In this document: in pieces, positions 51,060 through 58,530 of the stretch
Position numbering within the stretch: position 1 is the first letter of the stretch
Layout: the number at the start of each line of letters is the position of its first letter
Assembly (NCBI RefSeq): GCF_000380165.1
Contig: NZ_KB904650.1
Span: 86,842 to 145,371 of the forward strand
Source of the DNA: Wenjunlia vitaminophila DSM 41686
GTDB taxonomy: Bacteria > Actinomycetota > Actinomycetes > Streptomycetales > Streptomycetaceae
DNA: 58,530 nt
Reading direction: 5' to 3'
Translations under genes and position numbers: made by a program
The notes under the pieces: generated by a model
Told to the model about the DNA's origin: nothing
The model's database searches: none
Seen by the model: only the letters and a program-made list of their open reading frames with translations

Positions 51060-51464
51060 TCATCCCGGCTTCCGGAACAGGTTGTCCGCGCCCTTGTACC
51101 TCGGGGCGACTTTGCAGTGGACGGTCTGCCTTTCCTCCTCGACGTGGATTCTGGTTCGGGAGTGGAGACCGTGGTACCGGGAGCGCCCAGCGTGAGCAGG
51201 AAGTCCAGCCACACCTCGACCGAGGAGCCGTCGTCCTCGACGCCCTGGCCCGCTACTGCTTCCAAGTTCGAAGCTCTCGATGCGGTTACCGAACAGGGCA
51301 AGGGCGAGTAAGACGCCGCCGAAGGCGAACAGAACCCCCGTGCCAGTCCCGTTCCGTGTCACGAATACTGTGAGCACCCCTGTCCCGAAAGAGGCTGCAC
51401 CCAGTAGGCCCGTGAGTGTGCGCAGGACTGGCGTGAATGGAGTCGATCCTAAAGGGCGTTCCAC
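51060..51464 (-). pseudogene. Membrane-protein gene with two compensating frame shifts
   Basis: The frame opening at the right end encodes two transmembrane helices (VLRTLTGLLGAASFGTGVLTVF and GTGVLFAFGGVLLALALFG) and reaches NRIESFEL. Coding quality then continues in another frame (LEAVAGQGVEDDGSSVEVWL, DFLLTLGAPG) and returns to the first frame for RIHVEEERQTVHCKVAPRYK and GADNLFRKPG, then stop. One base lost and one gained within about 150 bases would explain this. The original product of about 135 residues is an unknown membrane-anchored protein. It lies just upstream of the SUKH gene and may have been co-transcribed. Confidence 0.5.
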
Positions 51465-52243
51465 AAGCTTTCTCCTTTGCTTTGAGGCAGGACGCTATCA
51501 AGAGCAGCGTGCCGCAGACTGTGTAATATTGACATCGTTTTCGATGTCATGTATTCGAGGTGGATCGCCCTGTCGGGGACCCCAAGTCGGGCATGTCGAT
51601 GTCGTTGATGGCCAGTCCGACAGTCCCGTGGCGCGGACACCGCGGCCACACTCCACCGGTGCCGCACCGGTGCGCCGCTGACGTGCGGAGCCGCCGGCCT
51701 GCCCCGCCCCCGTCAGTCGGTTGGGCGCCGCCGTCCTCCGGGGCGGGGTCGGCCGGTGGGCCGGACGTGCGGCTCGACCAGGAGCACGAGCCCGGCGGCC
51801 TGCCTTGGGTCGCTGTTCGTGCGCGTAGGCCGGACGTGGCGGGCATAGTGCCGCCACCGGCCGTGTTCCGCGCCGGTCGGAGCCGTGGGGTGCTCGTGTT
51901 TTCGGGGTCGTTCAGTGGGAGAGGGATTCGGGCAGCGACGGTGGCTCCGGTGCGGGGCAGGGCGAAGCCGCTGTTCGGCGGGGTCGGGGGCGGGAGGGGG
52001 GCTGTGCGTCGGGAGAGTTCGCGTGTTCGCGCCTGGGCCGCGGTGCCGGGCTCGGGACGATCGTGCCCGGGCCGGCGATCGGGGACCCAGTGCCCGCCGG
52101 CCGCTGTCACGGAAACGCGACGGTTCCCGACGCTTCCGCGACACGTTCGGTGGGCCGCTTGGCCGTCGGGCACCGGCAGCGTCTGGCGCCGAACCCCGAG
52201 ACCCGTCGCCGTCGGTACACGACCTCACATTCCGCACTCGACC
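51465..52243. other. Long stretch without a supported gene
   Basis: No frame on either strand has a plausible start, family resemblance or consistent codon bias. The left end is AT-richer and may hold the promoter of the damaged membrane gene. Long open frames here are side effects of the high GC content. The stretch may contain an untranslated leader or an unrecognised decayed gene. Confidence 0.35.
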
Positions 52244-52273
52244 AGGGGTCGGGCCGCCGGCGGCCCGACCCCT
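52244..52273. terminator. Perfect 30-bp palindrome upstream of repeat-protein gene
   Basis: 52244-52258 and 52259-52273 are exact reverse complements, giving a 15-base stem (with a minimal loop if folded as RNA). It is 100 bases before the start codon of the repeat protein. It may terminate an upstream transcript or act as a leader attenuator. The bases up to 52372 must contain the promoter if the hairpin is a terminator. Confidence 0.55.
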
Positions 52274-52372
52274 CGGCCTCTCTACAAGAACGCCGGGCCC
52301 CCGTTCCCGAGGAAGCCCGCGTCGCATGTGTGTGCCCGTGTCACAGGATCACCGAAACAGGAAGGCTCGATC

Positions 52373-54088
52373 GTGTCCTTACTGAGCTACGACGTCGTGG
52401 CAGACCCCGCCCCGTTGGCGTCCCGGACCGGGACACCAGCCGTGGGAACGGTGCACGTGCTGGTCTCCAACCCCAACACGTACCACGTGAAGTGGCACTC
52501 CATCGAGGTGGAGGTGCCCTTCGGCTCCGGCACGGGTGCCCTGACATCCGACCACACGGTGATCACACCGAAGATCACCCCGGAGAAGCCGTTCGCCGGC
52601 GGAGCGAACCCGACGTTCGGCTGGGACCCGACCCGTGGCACCCCAGGCCTGTCTGGCCTCCCTGGCGCCTTCATCGCCAGGGACACCAAGGAGGTTGACA
52701 TGCCTCCCGGCAGTGCCATGGTCCTGAGCCTGGAGAACTTTCCCGTCTCCGACCAGGAGGGCCTGGTCCTGCTGCGGGTGAACGAGGACGCCGAGGGCAG
52801 CTCTCGCGGGCGCACGCCCCGCCCCGTCAGGCTCGCCGTGCTCAAGAAGGCCGCGCAGGTCCCGACCGACTTCCGCCCGGAGAAGTCCCAGGTGGACAAG
52901 GGACAGAACGTCGTCCTGCTGTGGGACGGACCCGACGACCTCACCTACACGATCGCCCTTCCGGACGGCACCGAGAAGTCCACGGAGAGGCTCGGACCGG
53001 GAAAGTACCGCTGGCGCCCGAACGACCCCGCCAGCGTCCCGAAACGAGACACCACCTACACCCTGATCGCCCGCAGCACCGGTCAGCCGCAGTCGGAGGG
53101 GTACTTCCTCACCACCACCGTCCACATAGAGATCCCAGAGTTCGAGCACGGGATGCGCGCCCTCTGGGTCGAGGGAACCACGGCGAAGGGCCGCGTCACC
53201 TTCACCACGACAGGCGTGAGCATCAAGAAGCAGAGCGGACGACAGCGGGGCGACATCACCGCTGGCAAGGCCGACGTGACCGAGGTGGTGACCGGACAGG
53301 CGAAGGTCAACGGTCCCCTCACCGCCGGCACAACCAACGTGAGCGAGCTAGTGACCGAGCAGGCCCGGGTCAACGGTCCCCTCACCGCCGGCACAACCAA
53401 CGTGAGCGAGCTAGTGGCCGGGGAGGCCCGGGTCAACGGAGCTCTCGCGGCCAACAACGCCGCCGTGAACGAGCTGGTCGCCGGTCGGGCGCAAGTCAAC
53501 GGTCCCCTGGCAGCCGGCCAAACCAACGTGAGCGAGCTGGACGCCGGTCAGGTACGGGTGTCGGGACAACTCACAACCGGCAAGGTCGAGGTGAACGAGT
53601 TGGTCGCCGGCCGAGCGCACGTGACGGGGCAGGCCGGCCAGAGCCTCTTCGACGGGCAGGTCATCTACAGTGGCGAATGCGTCGTGGAGGAGTTGAGCGT
53701 CGGCCAGATGGAAGTGGCGGGGCGCCTCACGACCCGTGGACCACTGCTGTTCCACAACCAGGCGGGAGACCCGCTGGTGGAGACCATCCACGAGCAGCCG
53801 TTCGGTCTGCGGGTCCGCGGCCGACTGGAGGTGGCGGAAGGCCTCACCACCCGTGGACCACTGCTGTTCCACGACCATCAGGGAAACCGATGGATGGAGA
53901 CCGTCCCCGAGGCGCCGTATGGCATGTGGGTCCGCGGCAAACTCAAGATCGACGGTCCCGACCTAGTGCTCAACGGCATCACGTACCTCTACAGCGAACT
54001 GCACGTCCGTGGCGATCTGTTCGTCAAGGGATCAGCGGACATCGGGGGAGACGCGAAGGTCGGCGGACACCTGACCAAGGGCTCCTGA
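52373..54088 (+). CDS. Unknown protein with six 21-residue beta-solenoid-like repeats
   Basis: This 571-residue protein has no signal peptide. Residues 1-165 form a domain of unknown type (SLLSYDVVADPAPLASRTGT, VLVSNPNTYHVKWHSIEVEVPFG). About 170-280 is immunoglobulin-like (KGQNVVLLWDGPDDLTYTIALP, DTTYTLIARSTG). Residues 295-420 are six tandem repeats, for example LTAGTTNVSELVTEQARVNG. Two RLTTRGPLLFH...GLRVRGRL-type units and a C-terminal strand-rich part (ELHVRGDLFVKGSADIGGDA) follow. The regular small/hydrophobic alternation suggests a beta-solenoid, as in bactofilins or tail-fibre shafts. GTG follows GGAAGG. No phage or injection-system genes are adjacent. Confidence 0.7.
   Translation: MSLLSYDVVADPAPLASRTGTPAVGTVHVLVSNPNTYHVKWHSIEVEVPFGSGTGALTSDHTVITPKITPEKPFAGGANPTFGWDPTRGTPGLSGLPGAFIARDTKEVDMPPGSAMVLSLENFPVSDQEGLVLLRVNEDAEGSSRGRTPRPVRLAVLKKAAQVPTDFRPEKSQVDKGQNVVLLWDGPDDLTYTIALPDGTEKSTERLGPGKYRWRPNDPASVPKRDTTYTLIARSTGQPQSEGYFLTTTVHIEIPEFEHGMRALWVEGTTAKGRVTFTTTGVSIKKQSGRQRGDITAGKADVTEVVTGQAKVNGPLTAGTTNVSELVTEQARVNGPLTAGTTNVSELVAGEARVNGALAANNAAVNELVAGRAQVNGPLAAGQTNVSELDAGQVRVSGQLTTGKVEVNELVAGRAHVTGQAGQSLFDGQVIYSGECVVEELSVGQMEVAGRLTTRGPLLFHNQAGDPLVETIHEQPFGLRVRGRLEVAEGLTTRGPLLFHDHQGNRWMETVPEAPYGMWVRGKLKIDGPDLVLNGITYLYSELHVRGDLFVKGSADIGGDAKVGGHLTKGS
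53255..53632 (+). repeat. Six tandem 63-bp coding repeats
   Basis: The 63-base period encodes six 21-residue units. The second and third units share an exact 48-base match (53306-53353 and 53369-53416), so part of the array expanded recently, while the others have diverged. The unit consensus is LxAGxxNVsELVAGxARVnGp. Confidence 0.85.
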
Positions 54089-54151
54089 CAACCTGGCCTG
54101 CCGGGCTGTAGAACCCAGGTCCACGCAGGTCGGCGAGGGGTGTACATCCCG

Positions 54152-54185
54152 CACCGGGCAGGCCCACGAGGCGGCCTGCCCGGTG
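54152..54185 (+). terminator. Terminator after the repeat-protein gene
   Basis: A perfect 13-base stem (54152-54164 with 54173-54185) with an eight-base loop lies 64 bases after the stop codon. Confidence 0.75.
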
Positions 54186-54290
54186 GTCCTGCCCACGGCT
54201 TGCCGAGAGAGCGGTCAAGGCTGGCTGGCCGGGCAGACCACCGGCAGGTCCCGGCAGAACCTACCTCCGCGTCGATCGCACGGTCGTTGC

Positions 54291-54581
54291 GTGTGTGCTG
54301 CTGGGCGATTTCGGATCTGCGCCGTTCCCTCTGCCCGCCTCCGGCCTGGGCTCGAGTTCCTGCATGACGCCGCGCGGGTCCACGCGATCAGCACCCTAGG
54401 GTCCGATCTTGCGCCCCACCTGACCCGAGCGTCCGCCCGGAAAGTGATCTTGGAGGTCATCGCCGACTACGGGGTCGATGCGGCACGCTCTGTGGTGCGG
54501 GAAGGCCTCGAGGAGGCCGCCAGGCGAGGCAAGCGGCGACCAACGGCAGCGATGCTCACTGCGCGGGGGCGCGTGCCGTGA
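54291..54581 (+). CDS. Hypothetical small protein, start uncertain
   Basis: The C-terminal part of this frame is coding-like and helical (LHDAARVHAISTLGSDLAPHL, ARKVILEVIADYGVDAARSVVREGLEEAARRGKRRP), but upstream of it codon bias is lost and no start has a ribosome-binding site. It may be a truncated gene. The stop overlaps the next start (GTGA), which supports expression as a pair. No family recognised. Confidence 0.35.
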   Translation: MCAAGRFRICAVPSARLRPGLEFLHDAARVHAISTLGSDLAPHLTRASARKVILEVIADYGVDAARSVVREGLEEAARRGKRRPTAAMLTARGRVP

Positions 54582-54847
54582 TCACTCCCTCTATCCCGAG
54601 CCAAGCAGCGGGGTCAGAAACTTCTGACCTTCCCGCTGGTTCTCACGGGGACCCCGCCGTGATCGGTCTGGAGCAGGCCGCGGACGTTCCGCGGGAGCGG
54701 GTCTACACCGCGCTGGCCCCAGCAACAGTGAGGGCCGCTTTGGCGGCGGACCCGGCCGCGAGCAGCACCCATCTGGAGCGCTTCGCCTCGGAGCTGGACC
54801 GGGCCGCGAAGCGGCTGGCCGCGGCACAACGGCAGGCGTCCTCGTAA
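54578..54847 (+). CDS. Hypothetical small protein
   Basis: This 89-residue protein has a GTG start overlapping the previous stop by four bases. The C-terminal half is a probable amphipathic helix (HLERFASELDRAAKRLAAAQRQ). No domain is recognised. The stretch from here to 55049 shows no further gene. Confidence 0.4.
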   Translation: MITPSIPSQAAGSETSDLPAGSHGDPAVIGLEQAADVPRERVYTALAPATVRAALAADPAASSTHLERFASELDRAAKRLAAAQRQASS

Positions 54848-55049
54848 CAGCGCAGCGTGATTCCTAGCCCGCGGCGGACGAAGCGGGCGCCGAAGAACCT
54901 GGAATACAAGAAGGCCCCCACCCGTAGGGTGCGGCGGTCCCTGTCGGCCTCGTCACCCAGGCAGCCAGCGACGCCCGTGCCCGCACCGGCCGCGAACCGC
55001 TGCCGCCCGCCGGGCGCGCGGCGGGTCGGCGGCAGTACGTTGGGGCGCC

Positions 55050-55646
55050 ATGCGCATCACGAAGTACACCCACGCATGTGTGCGGCTCGAACACGAGGGC
55101 CGCGTCCTGGTGATCGACCCCGGGACGTGGAGCGAGCCGGCCGCCCTGACCGGCGCGGACGCCGTGCTGGTGACCCACGAACACACCGACCACGTCGACG
55201 TCCTGCGCCTGGCCGGGCTGGGTGTGCCGGTCTACGCCCCCGCCGAGGCGGACATCCCACGGCTGGATGTGGTCCAGGTGTCCTCCGGCGAGGAGTTCAC
55301 CGCCGCCGGCTTCCACGTCCGGGCGGTCGGTGGGCGCCACGCGTTCATCTACGCCGGCCAACCGGACTGCGCGAACCTCGGCTACGTCATCGACGGGGCG
55401 GTCTACCACCCCGGTGACGCACTGCACGTGCCCGACCAGCCGATCGAGACGCTGTTGGTCCCCGCGCAGGGATCGTGGCTGAAGATGGCCGAGGCGATCG
55501 ACTTCGTCAAGGCGGTCAACCCCCGGAGGGCGTTCGCCATCCACGACGCCCAGATCAACCACCGCGGCCTGAGCAGCGTCAACGGCTGGCTCGCCGAGGA
55601 GACCGACCACGGCTACCGGTACCTGCGCCCCGGCGAGTCGCTGTGA
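55050..55646 (+). CDS. Metallo-beta-lactamase-fold hydrolase (UlaG-like)
   Basis: This 198-residue protein has the MBL-fold metal motif THEHTDHVD (H43, H45, D47, H48), a further Asp in YHPGDALH and a late His in FAIHDAQINHRG. These are the ligands of UlaG/RNase-Z-like metal-dependent hydrolases. The short form with N-terminus MRITKYTHACVRLEHEGRVLVIDPG is common in actinomycetes and its substrate is unknown. TACGTT ends eight bases before the ATG and there is no ribosome-binding site, so the mRNA is probably leaderless. Confidence 0.9.
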   Translation: MRITKYTHACVRLEHEGRVLVIDPGTWSEPAALTGADAVLVTHEHTDHVDVLRLAGLGVPVYAPAEADIPRLDVVQVSSGEEFTAAGFHVRAVGGRHAFIYAGQPDCANLGYVIDGAVYHPGDALHVPDQPIETLLVPAQGSWLKMAEAIDFVKAVNPRRAFAIHDAQINHRGLSSVNGWLAEETDHGYRYLRPGESL

Positions 55647-55721
55647 GGTCATCCTCATGGACGGGGGCGGGGGCCCCTGGGGGCTGCCGGACGGCGAGTC
55701 AGGCAGCCCCCGGGGCTGCGG

Positions 55722-56553
55722 TCAGCGACGTTCCCCCAGGAGCCCGCTGATCTGCTCGTGCAGGTCGTGTGGCAGGTGGATGGCCCAGCGGCCGGCTGCC
55801 TCGGCGGCCAGGTCCCGGGTCCACTGCCAACTGTTCCGTGCCGCGGCGCGCACCTCCGCTTCGCGTGCGGCGGCGGTGGTGGCGGTGTAGCGGTCGCGGT
55901 CGGCGGTGGGCAGGTCCTGCTCCAGTGCCCGACTGGGGGGTGAGCCAGTGCACGGTGCTGTCCCGCAGGAGCCGGCAGAGCTGTAGTTGCTGGGGGGCGA
56001 TGACGACGTGCAGCAGGGCGTGCGCGCGGGCGATCTCGCCACGTGCCAGGACGTGCGCGAGCATGAGGGTCCAGTTGGCCAGTTCGTCGGTGAGCTGCTG
56101 GGCGGTGGCGACGGGCTCGGGTGGGCGGAAGCGTGCCAGGTGCTGGGCGGCTTGGCCCAGACGGCCGGTGCGATCCAGCAGAACGGCGTCCTGGGGGCGG
56201 GGCAGGTACACCGTCCCTTCCCAGGTCGGGACCTCGTCGATGCCGGGGCCGGCGGCGACGATGTGGAACTCGCCGCGCATCAGGTCGTCGAAGACGACGG
56301 CGAGGACGCCGTACATGTTGGTGTAGGCGAGTTCGAGGGGTGCGAGGTTGGCCAGGAACGCGGGTCCGTCGAAGTCATCGACGTGCTGGTCCTGGACGTA
56401 GAGGTACGCCTCGATGTCGGAGTGCGCATCGGCCTCGCCCAGGGTCCAGGACCCGTAGAGGAGAACGCCTTCCAGGCGGGGTTCGGACTGGGCGAGCTGC
56501 CGCAACCGGGCGACGCGGTCATCCAGCGCGGGGCAAGCAGAGGGATAGGACAT
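55722..56553 (-). pseudogene. Lincosamide-type nucleotidyltransferase homologue, frameshifted
   Basis: The product resembles pol-beta-fold nucleotidyltransferases of the Lnu type: nucleotide motif GSWTLGEADAHSDIEAYL, then DDLMRGEFHIV and a helical C-domain (DELANWTLMLAHVLARGEIARAHALLHVVIAPQQLQLCRLL). After DSTVHWLTP the frame breaks. The proper continuation (SRALEQDLPTADRDRYTATT, ending GRWAIHLPHDLHEQISGLLG) is in the next frame. Removing one base from the six-G run at 55935-55940 restores an uninterrupted protein of about 276 residues. As written, the gene is broken. It may be a real pseudogene or a homopolymer error. Substrate (antibiotic or other) is not predictable. Confidence 0.75.
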
Positions 56554-56907
56554 GGGGAAGAAGCTGTCTCCTGAGTGAGCGTGCGGACACGCTGGCGGCA
56601 CCCGGCGCCTGCCGGGCAGATGGCCGGACGGTGCTCGTCAGCTCAGGAGAAGTTGCACACGCCGGGAATCCTACGTGGGCCGCGGCGGGAACGGACGGGC
56701 GGGATGCCGCGCGCCAGGGGTTCCGGTCCCTGGCCAACACGGGTGTTCGCGGCGGAGTTCCGCACCGACAGGGGAAGACCGGACCGCTCGGTGATCGGGC
56801 GGGTCTCCGAGCCGGTCGTGACGGGAGCGCCGGGGACTGCAACCGGAATCCGGGCTTTCCAGCAATCAGCAGGTAGATTGCATGATAAGCCGATAGTCTC
56901 CGCCTTT
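56554..56907. other. Divergent intergenic region, no gene
   Basis: These 354 bases separate the divergent nucleotidyltransferase and membrane-protein genes. The right end (56870-56907) is AT-richer and should hold the promoter of the membrane protein. No further feature is supported. Confidence 0.35.
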
Positions 56908-57669
56908 ATGACTGATCAGCAGGCGCTTGACCTGCGTTCCGAACCGTCCCGGCCGCCGTCGGCCGACGCCTCCCTGTTCGGGAACATCCCGCGGGTCCTG
57001 TGGCTCGCGGCGGCCGCCACCGGCGTTCTCCTCGTCGTGGACCTGGCCACGCAGGGCTACAACGAGTACGTCGCGTCGCTCCCGGCGGGAACGTGGCTGT
57101 TCAACGTCAACGCCGAGGGAAACCTGGCCACCTGGTGGAACAGCACCCTGCTGCTGTCGGTGGCCGGTGTGGCGCTGGTCGCTGCGGCGTTGACCGGCCG
57201 GGGACCCGGCCCGAGCCGACTGAGCTGGCTGGGCCTGAGCGCCATGGCCGCGCTGCTCAGCATCGACGAGTCCATCGAGGTCCACGAGCGGCTCGGTGAG
57301 GTCGGCAGCGAGTGGACGGACTCACTGGGAACGTCGGTTCCCACCTACGCCTGGGTCCTGCCCGGCGCGGTCGTCGCCGTGGCCGGAACGGTGTGCGCGG
57401 TGCTGTGGGCCCGGAGCCTCCCCCGCGACCTGCGCTACGGCCTGCTCGGCTCGTTGGCGACGTACCTGACCGGGGCGCTGTTGGTCGAGTCCTTCAACGG
57501 GTGGGCACTCCACCAGGGCCACAAGGCCGTCAACGCACTGGGAACCCGCGTGGAGGAGGGCCTGGAGATGGGGGCCTGCCTGCTGGCCCTCGCCGTCCTC
57601 GCCCGGTACGTGCTGCTGGAACGCGACCCGGAGTCCGGGCGCGCCACCGTGCGGCTGAGGGAACAGTAG
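56908..57669 (+). CDS. Multi-pass membrane protein, unknown function
   Basis: This 253-residue protein has about six transmembrane helices (VLWLAAAATGVLLVVDLA, LLLSVAGVALVAAALTG, WLGLSAMAALLSI, YAWVLPGAVVAVAGTVCAVLW, YGLLGSLATYLTGALLVESF, MGACLLALAVLARYVLL). Two conserved-looking acidic segments occur, DESIEVHERLGE after helix 3 and RVEEGLEMG before helix 6, and could line an active site or bind a metal. I do not recognise the family. ATG is chosen as the first start with coding bias; the upstream region lacks a ribosome-binding site. Confidence 0.7.
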   Translation: MTDQQALDLRSEPSRPPSADASLFGNIPRVLWLAAAATGVLLVVDLATQGYNEYVASLPAGTWLFNVNAEGNLATWWNSTLLLSVAGVALVAAALTGRGPGPSRLSWLGLSAMAALLSIDESIEVHERLGEVGSEWTDSLGTSVPTYAWVLPGAVVAVAGTVCAVLWARSLPRDLRYGLLGSLATYLTGALLVESFNGWALHQGHKAVNALGTRVEEGLEMGACLLALAVLARYVLLERDPESGRATVRLREQ

Positions 57670-57720
57670 GGAGGTGCCCCAGGCCGGTGGGGCACCCGTC
57701 GCCGCGTCCCCGCACGGAGT

Positions 57721-57957
57721 TCAGGTCAGGCGCTGCGCGATCTCCAGGGCGGCCGTGATCGCCCCGCCGGAGAAGAGCACGAGTAAGCAGCCGCCTCCCC
57801 CACCCCCGTTCCCGGAGCGTTTCTGCTCGGCCATCCTCTCGACCTCGGGCAACCCTCCCCTGTGGTAGGCCGCACCTATCTCCTGACCCGCGCAGTACCC
57901 GCATTTCCATGCACCGAACGCGTGCTCTTCGCGACCGCACGTCGGACACGTGGCCAT
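57721..57957 (-). CDS. Small zinc-ribbon protein with C-terminal hydrophobic segment
   Basis: This 78-residue protein has four cysteines as two CxxC knuckles (CPTCGREEHAFGAWKCGYC) forming a probable zinc ribbon, then a Gly-rich linker and a short hydrophobic stretch (GCLLVLFSGGAITAALEI) that may anchor it in the membrane. Function is unknown. An upstream extension of the frame is GC noise. Confidence 0.65.
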   Translation of the reverse strand: MATCPTCGREEHAFGAWKCGYCAGQEIGAAYHRGGLPEVERMAEQKRSGNGGGGGGCLLVLFSGGAITAALEIAQRLT

Positions 57958-58167
57958 GGTTCTTCTCCCCCCGTTGGCGCTCCGCTTCCACGCCGAGGCT
58001 GGAAGGTTAGCGAGGTCCCCGCTTCTCCGAGAAGGCGCGAACGAGAGCGCAGCGGTTCCCGGGGTGGTGAGGGGGATCGTTGCTCGGGTGCGGAGTTCCG
58101 CCGGCTCCGCCGTGGGCGCGAGGTGGGCGGACTCGTCCCCTCCCACTCGTCCCCTCCCACGGTGGCG

Positions 58168-58530
58168 TCACTCCGTGATGGTGGGCGGCGCGGTCAGGAA
58201 CGGGCGCACCTCCAGCCACTCGTGGATCGGCCTGCCACCCGCCCCGGGAGCGGCCGACAGCTCCCCGGCCAGCTCCACGGCGCGCTCGTAGCTGTCGACG
58301 TCGATCACCATCCAACCGGCGATCAGGTCCTTGGTCTCCGCGAACGGCCCGTCGGTCACCGGCGGGCGCCCCTCACCGTCATACCGGACCCACGCCCCCT
58401 CCGGAGCCAACGCCTGACCGTCCACGAACTCGCCCGTCTCCTCCAGCCGCGCCGCGAAGTCGTTCATGTACTGCACGTGCGCCGAGATCTCCTCCGGCGT
58501 CCACCGGTCCATCGGCACGTCGTTGACCGC
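58168..58530 (-). CDS. YCII-related protein, N-terminus cut by window edge
   Basis: At least 121 residues match the YCII-like/DGPF family: RWTPEEISAHVQYMNDFAARLEETGEFVDGQAL, the family motif VTDGPFAETKDLIAGWMVIDVDSYERAVELAGELSAAPG and the end IHEWLEVRPFL. The frame is open to the last base, and the missing start should encode the usual first beta-strand (about 15-20 residues). In Streptomyces this gene is often followed by an ECF-type sigma factor gene. Function unknown. Confidence 0.9.
   Translation of the reverse strand, partial: AVNDVPMDRWTPEEISAHVQYMNDFAARLEETGEFVDGQALAPEGAWVRYDGEGRPPVTDGPFAETKDLIAGWMVIDVDSYERAVELAGELSAAPGAGGRPIHEWLEVRPFLTAPPTITE

Noticed and set aside
51560-52372. N-terminal extension of the repeat protein
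   Set aside because: The frame is open but has no codon bias or similarity, and a GTG with a GGAAGG site at 52373 gives a sensible start; a perfect hairpin also lies within the extension.
53255-53632. CRISPR-like direct repeats
   Set aside because: The 63-bp units are contiguous, in frame and encode a regular protein repeat; there are no unique spacers and no cas genes.

Overview
The window is GC-rich with strongly GC-biased third codon positions, many GTG starts and many 4-nt GTGA/ATGA gene overlaps. Together with an XRE/DUF397 pair, an anti-sigma-factor-type ATPase, an MmyB-like regulator, a Tat lipoprotein and a few rare in-frame TTA codons, this points to an actinomycete, most probably Streptomyces. 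No phage module, CRISPR array, rRNA or tRNA was recognised. The content looks like accessory chromosome-arm DNA: regulators, transporters, secreted glycosidases, a small biosynthetic locus and some decayed genes.

Layout. 1-5.5 kb: cut sugar O-acetyltransferase, YdjM-like membrane hydrolase, AraC regulator, NIPSNAP protein, GlxA-type regulator, anti-sigma-type ATPase. 5.6-6.8 kb: XRE/DUF5753 regulator coupled to DUF397. 7.1-13.8 kb: a minus-strand MFS exporter plus a complete Dpp/Opp-like ABC importer (binding protein, two permeases, fused double ATPase), read from a promoter whose spacer holds a Zur/Fur-type box. This is a candidate metallophore export/re-uptake system. 14-16.8 kb: DUF4240-like and unknown proteins, an MmyB-type regulator and a SnoaL-like protein with a clean operator. 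17-22 kb: an IS110 remnant followed by a lower-GC secreted GH84 glycosidase, probably horizontally acquired. 22.2-24.8 kb: Clp-N/HTH gene with two palindromic operators, Mn-type yybP-ykoY riboswitch and GDT1 cation transporter, GNAT, YnfA.

25.2-31.6 kb: a four-gene type VII secretion-like operon with TTA codons, an SDR/TetR pair with repeated operators, and a NusA-related protein combining a primase-like CHC2 zinc finger, S1 and two KH domains. 31.6-35.5 kb: AraC regulator divergent from a secreted GH20 hexosaminidase. 35.5-40.6 kb: NarL-type two-component system divergent from an ABC transporter, with a perfect dyad between them. 42.1-47.7 kb: a probable small biosynthetic cluster (SufS-like desulfurase with a TTA codon, alpha/beta hydrolase, E1-like adenylyltransferase, PaaK-like ligase, MDR reductase), suggesting sulfur or thiocarboxylate chemistry. 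47.9-58.5 kb: lamin-tail protein, aldo/keto reductase, GNAT, SMI1/KNR4 protein, a 571-residue protein with six 21-residue repeats, MBL-fold hydrolase, a frameshifted nucleotidyltransferase, membrane proteins and a YCII protein cut by the right edge.

Two threads run through the window. Several single-gene units appear leaderless (-10 hexamer 6-8 nt before the start codon, no ribosome-binding site): GlxA, MmyB-type, Clp-N, TetR and MBL genes. Several otherwise convincing genes are broken by one-base shifts, some at C/G runs (IS110 remnant, 41.3 kb region, 51.2 kb gene, nucleotidyltransferase). Consensus-sequence errors should be excluded before these are called pseudogenes. Strongest leads: the CHC2-S1-KH protein, the metal-box transporter operon, the sulfur-type cluster, the repeat protein, and the leaderless double-operator promoter.
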